From contig NZ_JAEPJQ010000001.1 in NCBI RefSeq assembly GCF_016827605.1, positions 682,001 through 746,000 on the forward strand: DNA of 64,000 bases, in the 5' to 3' direction. Under the pieces are notes generated by a model that did not search any database, had not been told where the DNA came from, and was given only the letters and a program-made list of their open reading frames with translations. The DNA comes from Hyunsoonleella ulvae. GTDB taxonomy: Bacteria; Bacteroidota; Bacteroidia; Flavobacteriales; Flavobacteriaceae. The translations under genes and the position numbers were made by a program. The stretch's first letter is position 1. Every line of letters starts with the position of its first letter. Positions 55,025 through 62,849 of the stretch are shown piece by piece.

Positions 55025-55108
55025 AGCCCCTCCTAACCTCCCCAAAGGGAAGGAACAAATTACGCAAGAGTGCGCATTCCCCTCCTTTGGAGGGGTTAGG
55101 GGAGGCCT
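55025..55108. repeat. Imperfect inverted repeat between TonB receptor A and its lipoprotein
   Basis: A pyrimidine-rich left arm (CCCCTCCTAACCTCCCC, 55027-55043) pairs imperfectly with a right arm (GGAGGGGTTAGGGGAGG, 55089-55105), with a smaller palindrome TACGCA/TGCGCA in the centre. It occupies most of the 100-bp gap and touches the receptor stop codon. The CTAACCCCTCC-type sequence is a common intergenic repeat in flavobacteria. As RNA it could reduce read-through or stabilise the upstream receptor mRNA. Confidence 0.55.
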
Positions 55109-57908
55109 AAAATCTATAATTAACATTCAAAAAATACGTTGCGCCTCTACCATACCAGTATTTTGATCCAAATACTGGTGTATCCAAAGCTTGGTCGTCC
55201 CGTAATTGTCTAAAATTGGCATTTCGTCCCTGCTCAAAACCTCCTGTTCTAAACACCTCATCCAACACGTTATTTACACTTGCAAATACACTTATATAAT
55301 CACTTCCTATTTTCCATGATTTTCCACCTACTAAATTCACAACCATATAATCATCAAAACGTTCTTGTTTTAATAATTCTCGTGCTAAAGCTTCATCATA
55401 ATCATTAAATACATTACCATCAAAATCTGTAGTAAAGTTTAAAGAGCGTGTTAACGGACTCACATCAATGTAAGTATTTGTAAAAATATTTGCCGTAGCT
55501 CCAAACCACCAAAAATCTGGGTCGCGGTATTCGAATCCAACAGCATACGCACGATGTGGCCCTGCAGCAATTTTGTAGTTTTTAAGATTAGATTGTCCAA
55601 AATCCTTAAAGCCATTTACAAAACCAGCAGCAATAGATTCATCATCAGCCTCTGTTGTTAAAAATAGATTAGGGTTATTGGCGTACGTAAATTGCCCCAC
55701 AGAAGCCACGCCTTTTAATTTAATAGTTGGTGTTACCTGTGCTTCCAAACCTAGTTCTACTCCAATATGTTGCTTATCTATTCCCTGCAATATCTCTTGG
55801 ATAAACGCTACGTTATCGCCACCAATGCCATCAGCAAAGAAAAAAGAGATTTCATTGGCATCCCTAATTTTGGTATAATATCCTGTTAATTTTCCCTTTA
55901 TAATTGGCGAACGAAAAACATAACTCGCATCGGCTGATAGTATTTTTTCTTCTGTAATATTTGGTACAACATTGTGATTCTCTCGTGAATTGGAATATGT
56001 ATTTCGTAGTGATGGTGCCCTGGCAACATAACCTCCATTAAAATTTAGTAAGTGTTTCCCTGAAATTTTATAGGTTACTCCTGCCTTAGCTCCAAAACCT
56101 GTAAAGTGCAATTGCTCTCCTTTTCCTAAAGAATTATCTGGGAATGCCCCGTTTTGATACAACCCTTCTCTTTGATATTGGGTGCTAGTAACACTTCCAG
56201 ACATGAAAACATCTACCTTATTATATCGAAATTGGGCTTGGGCAAATCCACTAAACACATTGGCAAACAAGTTGTAGTTATATTTAAATTTATCGCCTAC
56301 ACTTACCAATCTATTAGGGTTTTGCAAATCGTTTTGCGCATCATTAGTATCATCTGCAAACTGATCAACATCAAGATATGTTTCTGCTCCCAATAAATCT
56401 AAAACCTCAGCAAAATTCTCTGATTTCAGAAATTGAGCACTTAACCCTGCATTTAGAATAATATGATCATTTATTTCTGAATTTAAAATAGAATTAAATG
56501 TAAGTTGTGTATCGTCCACCCGATCTTCATATAGTGCATATCTTGCATTTCCACCATTTTGGGTATTTAAAATATTAGCTTCATAAAACGTATTCCAATC
56601 CACCTGACCATCATTTTGAAACTCTTTTAACGCTAAAAAAGCAAACTGTAAATCGTTAGGAAAGTTACGTTCAAAATAGCTTGGTAGGTTTTGATAGTAA
56701 GCAGCACTGGGGTTAGCGCCTCCTCCTTCTGGAACACCATTTACCAAATCTGTACCATTATTATCCAAACGGCTGTTACCCAGTTTTCCAAACTGATAGG
56801 CTGCATTGGTATTTAATTTTGTTTTTGGTGATACATTCCAATAATGATGTAACATAAAAATAGGCTCTTCTACTTCTTTGATACGTGAGTTTCGTTTTTT
56901 GCCATCTTGCCAACCCCAATATTCGTTATACCTAATGCCTTTAATATTAAAAACCTCTTGTGTATTTGGCGATGATTTTCCTCGACGGTTAGGTGCATAA
57001 ATACCTGTAAAACCCACACTATGTTTCTCATTAAGTTTCTTCTCTACGGATAGAAAAATAGAATTAGCATCATAGAGCGTAGCATCTTGATAACCCTCAT
57101 TGCCCCAACGTCGGCCTATGGAAATAGTATATGCCCAATTATTTTTTAGTAAGCCAGATGCATAGGTTGCCATTAAACGATTGGTGTAACTTCTATTTGA
57201 AGAAGAATAGGTTAGGCGACCGCCAGCTCTAGCCCGAGATGCCCTAACATTAATATTTGTTGTACCTAAAACACCTCCAAAATTATAGTCTGATGGTGCC
57301 AAACCTGTGGTTAGTTCCTGATTTCGCATCACATCATTCAAACCTCCCCAATTACTCCATTGTGGCCTACCGTTGAATAGTTTATTCATTGAAATACCGT
57401 TGATAAGTATTGTACCGTTTTCAGAATCTAAGCCTCTTAATCTGAAAAAGGATTGGCTAAATTCAAAAGCAGCTGTACGCTGAAATACATCTAAAGATGA
57501 AGCTAATAGACCTGTAATATTATCAGCACCTAAAGCATCATTATCCAGCTCATCATCTGATAATGTAATGGTAAATAAATCTTGACTTTGAGACGCATCT
57601 CGCTCTAGAGTCATATCGCTAATATCAACCGCTTGCCCTTCGTTTACTATGATTGGAAAACGTTTTTCGGTATAGCCTGTTTTAGAAATTTTAAGTATTT
57701 GTTCTCCAAAGGGTACATTAGTATCAAAGATAAATTCTCCTTGAACATCTGTGAGCATTACTAACTCCGTACCTTCTACCTCTACCGTAACATTTAAAAT
57801 AGGCTGAAAAGATACCGCATCCTTAACACTTCCCTTAATAACAGCTTCTTGAGAAAAACCAAAAAAAGTAAAGCATCCGAATAAAAATATGAGGGTAATT
57901 TTATTCAT
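55107..57908 (-). CDS. TonB-dependent receptor A (nuclease locus)
   Basis: The 933-aa outer-membrane transporter has a signal peptide to about residue 20 (FGFSQ), then a CarboxypepD-regulatory-like domain at 21-105 (GSVKDAVSFQPILNVTVEVEG in parts, TDVQGEFIFDTNVPFGEQ), a plug at about 120-240 (FRLRGLDSENGTILINGISMN in parts) and a barrel ending YGRGATYFLNVNYRF. The receptor at the end of the window is its paralogue: both have E-V-x-D-L-L-G followed later by NPNR and VGDK. It is in an apparent operon with the DUF5689 lipoprotein. Import of nucleic-acid fragments is inferred from neighbouring nucleases only. Confidence 0.92.
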   Translation of the reverse strand: MNKITLIFLFGCFTFFGFSQEAVIKGSVKDAVSFQPILNVTVEVEGTELVMLTDVQGEFIFDTNVPFGEQILKISKTGYTEKRFPIIVNEGQAVDISDMTLERDASQSQDLFTITLSDDELDNDALGADNITGLLASSLDVFQRTAAFEFSQSFFRLRGLDSENGTILINGISMNKLFNGRPQWSNWGGLNDVMRNQELTTGLAPSDYNFGGVLGTTNINVRASRARAGGRLTYSSSNRSYTNRLMATYASGLLKNNWAYTISIGRRWGNEGYQDATLYDANSIFLSVEKKLNEKHSVGFTGIYAPNRRGKSSPNTQEVFNIKGIRYNEYWGWQDGKKRNSRIKEVEEPIFMLHHYWNVSPKTKLNTNAAYQFGKLGNSRLDNNGTDLVNGVPEGGGANPSAAYYQNLPSYFERNFPNDLQFAFLALKEFQNDGQVDWNTFYEANILNTQNGGNARYALYEDRVDDTQLTFNSILNSEINDHIILNAGLSAQFLKSENFAEVLDLLGAETYLDVDQFADDTNDAQNDLQNPNRLVSVGDKFKYNYNLFANVFSGFAQAQFRYNKVDVFMSGSVTSTQYQREGLYQNGAFPDNSLGKGEQLHFTGFGAKAGVTYKISGKHLLNFNGGYVARAPSLRNTYSNSRENHNVVPNITEEKILSADASYVFRSPIIKGKLTGYYTKIRDANEISFFFADGIGGDNVAFIQEILQGIDKQHIGVELGLEAQVTPTIKLKGVASVGQFTYANNPNLFLTTEADDESIAAGFVNGFKDFGQSNLKNYKIAAGPHRAYAVGFEYRDPDFWWFGATANIFTNTYIDVSPLTRSLNFTTDFDGNVFNDYDEALARELLKQERFDDYMVVNLVGGKSWKIGSDYISVFASVNNVLDEVFRTGGFEQGRNANFRQLRDDQALDTPVFGSKYWYGRGATYFLNVNYRF

Positions 57909-58025
57909 ATCTAACGGCTCTGTATAAACTTTGTTGCGTGTTTGTTTAGCTAAAAGTAAGCAAATTATTATTGATTAGAGAGTCCGCGAAAACTTTGACA
58001 AGTGAGCAAAAAACTAGCAATACAA

Positions 58026-58619
58026 TTAATACCTTTTGTGTGTAGGCTCTTTTTCTATTAATTCCAATGTTTCTTTGACGAAATCTGTCTTTCCTATTAC
58101 ATACGAGCCTCTATCGTTTTTAAACTTAGACGCTAATTCAATTTTTAAATCTTCGTATGCTTTTGCTCGTTTTTTATTCGCATTTAGATAGTCTCGAAAG
58201 TTTATTTGTTTCCACATCACATTATCTTTCGGACACATATGAATATGAAAAATCTGTTCTTTTTTTCCATCAATATTATATCCTTTTCCAAATGTTGAAT
58301 ATTCCTCAATATTTTCTCTTGCAGGAACTTTGAAATGAGAATAGCCCAATTCAGTGAATTGGTCGATTAATTGTTCGTCAAACAATAAATCTTTTGGAAT
58401 TTCAATCATTAAGTCGATATACGGTTTAGATTTTATTGATGTAATTGAAGAACTTCCAAAGTGCTCAATTCTTAATATTATTTTTTGTCCTACCTTTTCT
58501 AAAATCCGCTGTTTTTCGTTTTCATAGATATTTTTCCACTCAGGATTATGGTCAACCAATTCAATCGGGAAAAGTGTATTCCAGTCCTCTTTGGTTAAAT
58601 CGTATAATGTTTTTTTCAC
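58026..58619 (-). CDS. GrpB-family protein
   Basis: The 197-aa protein matches the GrpB/UPF0157 family: VDHNPEWKNIYENEKQRI near residue 23-40, then the nucleotidyltransferase-like motif IEHFGSSSITSIKSKPYIDLMI (in two parts, near 51-72) and YNIDGKKEQIFHIHMCPKDN near 113-132. Members have a nucleotidyltransferase fold; enzymatic activity is not established. It has no signal peptide and differs in type from the envelope genes around it, so it is probably an unrelated insertion into this stretch. Intact frame. Confidence 0.85.
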   Translation of the reverse strand: MKKTLYDLTKEDWNTLFPIELVDHNPEWKNIYENEKQRILEKVGQKIILRIEHFGSSSITSIKSKPYIDLMIEIPKDLLFDEQLIDQFTELGYSHFKVPARENIEEYSTFGKGYNIDGKKEQIFHIHMCPKDNVMWKQINFRDYLNANKKRAKAYEDLKIELASKFKNDRGSYVIGKTDFVKETLELIEKEPTHKRY

Positions 58620-58762
58620 TGTTTTTCGATTGGGTTTTTAGCTTACGTTCAATATTGAGACATCAATAATAAGAAAAAGTAACTGATTGATTCCAATAAA
58701 TTTAAATCATTAATTTAACTTTGGCTTGGGTTTTGCGATATAAAAACCACAACTTTTAAAGC

Positions 58763-59839
58763 ATGAATTTTTTTAAACTTACTTGTTTTATCATTTTTTT
58801 AAGTGCCTCTTTATCTTCATTTGCGCAGGATAAAACATTTAAAATACACACTATTGCTTTTTACAATTTAGAAAACTTATTTGATACTATAAACGATCCT
58901 TTAAAATTTGATGAGTATAGTCCTATTATGGAATTAAAAGCGAATAGAGAAAACGTTTACCTCCAAAAAATAAAAAACATGGCTCGTGTAATATCTGAAA
59001 TTGGAATGGAAGACACTCAAAACGCTCCTGCTATACTTGGGGTTTGCGAAGTTGAGAATAGCACTGTTTTAGAACATCTTATTAATGATTCCCTTTTGAT
59101 TAAAAAAGACTATGGTATTGTACATTATGATTCGCCTGATGCGCGTGGAATAGACGTGGCCTTATTATATCAAAAAAACTTATTTACACCTACCAATTCA
59201 AGAACCTATGAATTAAAGATTTACGACGATCAGGATGGAACGCGTGTGACCACAAGAGATCAATTGGTTGTAAGCGGACAATTGGAAGATGAGATAATTC
59301 ATATTATTATAAACCACTGGCCTTCTAGACGAGGTGGAGAAGCCAGAAGCAGACCAAAACGTATCGCTGCAGCTAAATTAAACAAACATATTATAGATTC
59401 GTTGCAAACCCAAGACCCCTATGCCAAAATATGTATCATGGGAGATTTCAACGACAATCCTAATAATCCTAGTATAAAGCATATATTAAATACGGAAAGA
59501 AAACGAAAAAATGTACGTTTTAAAGGTTTGTATAACCCTTACGAAAATTTTTATCGAGATGGCTTAGGCACAACAGCTTATAGAGATAACTGGAGCTTGT
59601 TTGACCAAATTATAATATCCAAACCCCTATTAGAAAAAGAGTATTCGTCTCTTAGGTATTACAAAGCTGGTGTTTTTAACAAAAACTATTTAATTACGTC
59701 GAATGGAAAATACAAAGGATACCCTTATAGAAGCTGGAACTACAGTGGATTTAGCAATGGCTATAGCGACCATTTTCCTGTTTATATGTATTTGATTAAA
59801 GAAGTCCCAGCAGCGCTATCGGACACCTCTCCTAAATAG
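58763..59839 (+). CDS. Secreted endonuclease/exonuclease/phosphatase-family protein
   Basis: The 358-aa protein is a paralogue of the EEP protein at 51964, but has a signal peptide (FIIFLSASLSSFAQD, residues 8-22). The active-site motifs are present: AFYNLENLFDT, GVCEVEN, RGIDVALLYQ, NHWPSRRGGEARSRPKR (substrate-facing, more basic than in the paralogue), IMGDFNDNP and YSDHFPVY. Secretion to the periplasm or beyond places it where incoming nucleic acid would be cut. A -7-like TAACTTTG lies at 58716-58723. It is transcribed opposite to its neighbours. Confidence 0.88.
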   Translation: MNFFKLTCFIIFLSASLSSFAQDKTFKIHTIAFYNLENLFDTINDPLKFDEYSPIMELKANRENVYLQKIKNMARVISEIGMEDTQNAPAILGVCEVENSTVLEHLINDSLLIKKDYGIVHYDSPDARGIDVALLYQKNLFTPTNSRTYELKIYDDQDGTRVTTRDQLVVSGQLEDEIIHIIINHWPSRRGGEARSRPKRIAAAKLNKHIIDSLQTQDPYAKICIMGDFNDNPNNPSIKHILNTERKRKNVRFKGLYNPYENFYRDGLGTTAYRDNWSLFDQIIISKPLLEKEYSSLRYYKAGVFNKNYLITSNGKYKGYPYRSWNYSGFSNGYSDHFPVYMYLIKEVPAALSDTSPK

Positions 59840-59878
59840 AACAACTTAAAAAAACTGTCTTTAACTGAAAAAATATCT

Positions 59879-60319
59879 TTAGCTTAACCAAGTGCTCCAT
59901 GGTATTCTTGATAAGAATAGCACTAAAGCTATTGTATAAAAAACAGCAATTGTTTTTAATTTAGGTGCAGATGTTAACTTCTTTTTATGTTTTGAATAGC
60001 CTATTGTTATCAAAGCTACAGCAATGATATTAATGGTTGGGTGTTCTACAAGATATAGTCTATTTACAGCATCTTTCATAACACCTCCCATACCTAATTC
60101 GCTAAAAAGTTGAAGTCTAGGTGAGACAAAATACAGAACCAACCCTATTAATAATTGAATGTGTGAAACAATCAATGTAAATAATGAAATTCTAAAATCT
60201 TTGGGACTGTATTCTTTCTTGCCAACAGATTTTGCAATAGCATTAATTACGGCAATTACTAAAACTAAAAGCACTAAATATGCCCAATAAGAATGTAATA
60301 CTTGAATTGTTTCGTACAT
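59879..60319 (-). CDS. Four-helix membrane protein (cytochrome b-like, uncertain)
   Basis: The 146-aa protein has four hydrophobic segments: near 10-30 (YWAYLVLLVLVIAVINAI), 44-65 (SLFTLIVSHIQLLIGLVLYF), 90-108 (HPTINIIAVALITIGYS) and 123-140. Histidines occur in LHSYWAY, SHIQLL and EHPTIN, positions that could ligate haem, which is why similar flavobacterial proteins are sometimes called cytochrome B. I would not assert haem binding. It lies 90 bp after the endonuclease I gene on the same strand, but a terminator lies between them. Confidence 0.6.
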   Translation of the reverse strand: MYETIQVLHSYWAYLVLLVLVIAVINAIAKSVGKKEYSPKDFRISLFTLIVSHIQLLIGLVLYFVSPRLQLFSELGMGGVMKDAVNRLYLVEHPTINIIAVALITIGYSKHKKKLTSAPKLKTIAVFYTIALVLFLSRIPWSTWLS

Positions 60320-60368
60320 GGTGTTTCATTTAAATTATTGTCAAAAATAGTGATTTTAGTTTACAAAA

Positions 60369-60392
60369 AAACCGCTTCTTTCGAAGCGGTTT
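60369..60392. terminator. Intrinsic terminator of the receptor-lipoprotein-endonuclease operon
   Basis: The 10-bp stem AAACCGCTTC (60369-60378) pairs with GAAGCGGTTT (60383-60392) with a TTTC loop; an A-run outside gives a T-run on the minus strand. It lies 18 bp after the endonuclease I stop. Confidence 0.85.
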
Positions 60393-60409
60393 AATAGTAT
60401 AATGTATTT

Positions 60410-61174
60410 TTATTGCCATTTGTTTTCTGCAGGGTCACCACCCCAAATCAGAGTTGCTAAATACGGATTATCAATAAATGGGTTACGATTGCCCTGAGCG
60501 GAAAAAATAACTTCATTGCGTTGTATTTCAAAAGGGGAAACTGGGTCTTCCACATTCCATTTTAAGAATAACTCTGCGGTTCCTACTTTTTCGATTTTTT
60601 CTCTATATCTCACGTTAAGATATAAAATCATTCTAGCCACATCGCCTTTCCATTCATCACCAGGATACCATCCATCACCAATTCTTTGGTTAGCACCGCT
60701 ACCATCTACAAATGGCAGGTTACTTCTATCACTATTTACATCGGCATCCACTGACCTTAAATGATGTAAATCTGTTACAGCATCTGCAAGTCTTAGTAAA
60801 GATTGTGGATATACATGTTCGGTATTAAAAGTTTGCGGTTCGTAATCATTACTACTAGAGGTATATTCTTCCCAATACCTGCTTTCCCCAGTATACATTA
60901 AAGTTACATTATCAGGATTAGACAAATCTTCGTCAGCGTCATATAAATAATCATGTCTTCTACCATAAGACAAAATATTAGTATGATTGTCTACCGTATG
61001 CTTTCTTACAGCGTCATAATTTTCCTCTGCATCTTGGTTTAAATTAAGTGTTGCGTAATATAATTCCAACTCAGCTGGTACATTTAAACCTAAACCTACA
61101 TCTATAGTTGGCCTGTCATCGCTAGCGCACCCAATAAAACAAGTCGCTATGAGTATTAAAAAAAATCTTTTCAT
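60410..61174 (-). CDS. Lipidated endonuclease I (EndA/Vvn-like)
   Basis: The 254-aa protein has a lipoprotein signal ending CFIGC near residue 16, followed by ASDD, the acidic pattern of surface-exported lipoproteins. The endonuclease I domain (about 45-250) contains the catalytic NTEHVYPQS (general base His and metal Glu), DLHHLRSVDADVNSDRSNLPF in two parts (metal Asn), GDEWKGDVARMILYLNVRY and RNPFIDNPYLATLIWG. These are non-specific DNA/RNA endonucleases, usually periplasmic or secreted. It is last in an operon after a TonB receptor and a lipoprotein (22 bp gap), which places cutting of nucleic acid next to the importer. Confidence 0.93.
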   Translation of the reverse strand: MKRFFLILIATCFIGCASDDRPTIDVGLGLNVPAELELYYATLNLNQDAEENYDAVRKHTVDNHTNILSYGRRHDYLYDADEDLSNPDNVTLMYTGESRYWEEYTSSSNDYEPQTFNTEHVYPQSLLRLADAVTDLHHLRSVDADVNSDRSNLPFVDGSGANQRIGDGWYPGDEWKGDVARMILYLNVRYREKIEKVGTAELFLKWNVEDPVSPFEIQRNEVIFSAQGNRNPFIDNPYLATLIWGGDPAENKWQ

Positions 61175-61196
61175 TTATGTATTTTTAAATTATATA

Positions 61197-62837
61197 TTAT
61201 TGGTAAACCCATTCACCCATTTCATCTTTAATTACTGCGAAGTCTTCAGTAGTTCTCGAACCATTAAAAACATCAATAGTTACAATGTATTTCTGCCCAA
61301 CCTCAGCTCCAGGATTAATGTTATCTAACACTACAGCGATAGCCTCAAGCACCATTTCATTAGTCCACTCTGCACTGTTACCTGCCCTTCTATCCATATT
61401 TCCGAAATCTGCCATACTACTCGTAGCATCTGGATAGGCCGTTGATAATGCCTCAATTATGGCATCATAATCAGAACTGCTCATGGCGTATTTAATGGTA
61501 TTATCTGGTATCCATTTATTGCCATCGTGTCCAAATTGTAACTGAGTTTGGTGCGGTGTCCACTTACCATTAATAAATGTATAAGAATTACCTCTTAACA
61601 CAGTACTTCCGTTAAAAAATCTGTAAATTAAAAATACTTGATCTTCCTCTTGAGCAAAATTATATGGCGGTGTATTATCCAAAAATCTAGGTAAAAAATC
61701 TTCGGGAGCAACCGAATTACTAAAGTTATCAAATCTACCCGGTCTTCCACTTTCTTCTCCCATACCATCGTAATCTGATGAACTAAGATAATAAGACTCT
61801 TCATCCAATTCCCAACGAGATCCATTGTATTTGTAATATGCACCTTTTCTATCGGTATCACCTTCTACCCCAATAGTTTTTATTGCGAATGATTCTACCC
61901 TCCATCTTGGTGAGTCATCATCTGTAGAGGAATATTTGAATGCAACATGAATGGTTTCTCCATCATAAGCAGAAAAATCTAAATCTGGGGACAAAGTTAA
62001 GTTGCCATAAGCCGTTTTGTCAAAATCCAGCACTGTCCAAGTAGCTGCCATAGGATCTGTTCCAGTCGTATAGTTTGTAGATACTATAATATCAAATAAA
62101 TCGATTGGGCTACCAAATAAGTCGATTTCTTGATTGATTTGAAACCTTAAGTCTGTTTGACCAGTTAGATCGATCTCTGGAGAAATCAACCAATCCTCAT
62201 TTGCAAAAGCACCACTCTGAAAACCAGAACCTTGCACGTTTGCGGAACCTACTGTCCAACCCTGAGTCCCAAGAAAATCAATATTTTCGAAATCATCATA
62301 ATTGGTGGGAAATGATGCTTGATACACGTTGGCAAGACCAACAACAGGGGCTTCAAAAAACTGCTCATACCTTGCTAAAACATAATCACCATCCATAGGT
62401 GAGTCAATCTCAACATCCAGAATATTAGGAATATAATCATCTGAATTAACCTCTGGCCAAAACGCTGCACCCTCATCTCCTGTGGTAGCATAATCATCAA
62501 GGTCTAATTGATAAATTGTGGCATTTGTATAGGCCTCAACTTCTTGTAAATCTGTACCAAATTCTACTTCATAACTTACCAATACGGAAGACCCTTTACC
62601 CCAAGTTGGATATAAGTTTGATAGGTAATCTGGAATCAATTCTTTAGCATCATCAATAGATTCAAAAAAACTATCAGCAACACCAATTTCTTCGTAGTCG
62701 TCATCTGAAAGGGTAATTTCGGTATTCCCAACAACAGTATTATCTAGACCCAACTCATCATAAGTATCTTCTAGTGATCTTTCACACGATACTAGAACAA
62801 GAGCTAGTATCATAATTAAGTTTATAATTTTTTTCAT
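61197..62837 (-). CDS. Large lipoprotein with choice-of-anchor-J-like domain, partner of receptor B
   Basis: The 546-aa protein has a lipoprotein signal ending LVLVSC near residue 18, followed by ERSLED. Residues 40-150 look like a small alpha/beta module that is repeated near 330-370 and 450-480 (ITLSDDDYEEIG, YYLSSSDYDGMG, YAMSSSDYDAIIEAL). Residues 170-315 are a jelly-roll of the choice-of-anchor-J type (DDFENIDFLGTQGW, DWLISPEIDLTGQTDLRFQ, IHVAFKYSSTDDDSPRWRVE), shared with the DUF5689 lipoprotein of receptor A. It begins 12 bp after receptor B and is 22 bp before endonuclease I, so it is operonic. Ligand capture for receptor B is the likely role. Confidence 0.8.
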   Translation of the reverse strand: MKKIINLIMILALVLVSCERSLEDTYDELGLDNTVVGNTEITLSDDDYEEIGVADSFFESIDDAKELIPDYLSNLYPTWGKGSSVLVSYEVEFGTDLQEVEAYTNATIYQLDLDDYATTGDEGAAFWPEVNSDDYIPNILDVEIDSPMDGDYVLARYEQFFEAPVVGLANVYQASFPTNYDDFENIDFLGTQGWTVGSANVQGSGFQSGAFANEDWLISPEIDLTGQTDLRFQINQEIDLFGSPIDLFDIIVSTNYTTGTDPMAATWTVLDFDKTAYGNLTLSPDLDFSAYDGETIHVAFKYSSTDDDSPRWRVESFAIKTIGVEGDTDRKGAYYKYNGSRWELDEESYYLSSSDYDGMGEESGRPGRFDNFSNSVAPEDFLPRFLDNTPPYNFAQEEDQVFLIYRFFNGSTVLRGNSYTFINGKWTPHQTQLQFGHDGNKWIPDNTIKYAMSSSDYDAIIEALSTAYPDATSSMADFGNMDRRAGNSAEWTNEMVLEAIAVVLDNINPGAEVGQKYIVTIDVFNGSRTTEDFAVIKDEMGEWVYQ

Positions 62838-62849
62838 TTCGTAGCTTTT

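Noticed and set aside
57909-58025. Pho-type array before receptor A
   Set aside because: The sequence upstream of the start has no 11-bp-phased TTAACA-like units; only isolated similarity.
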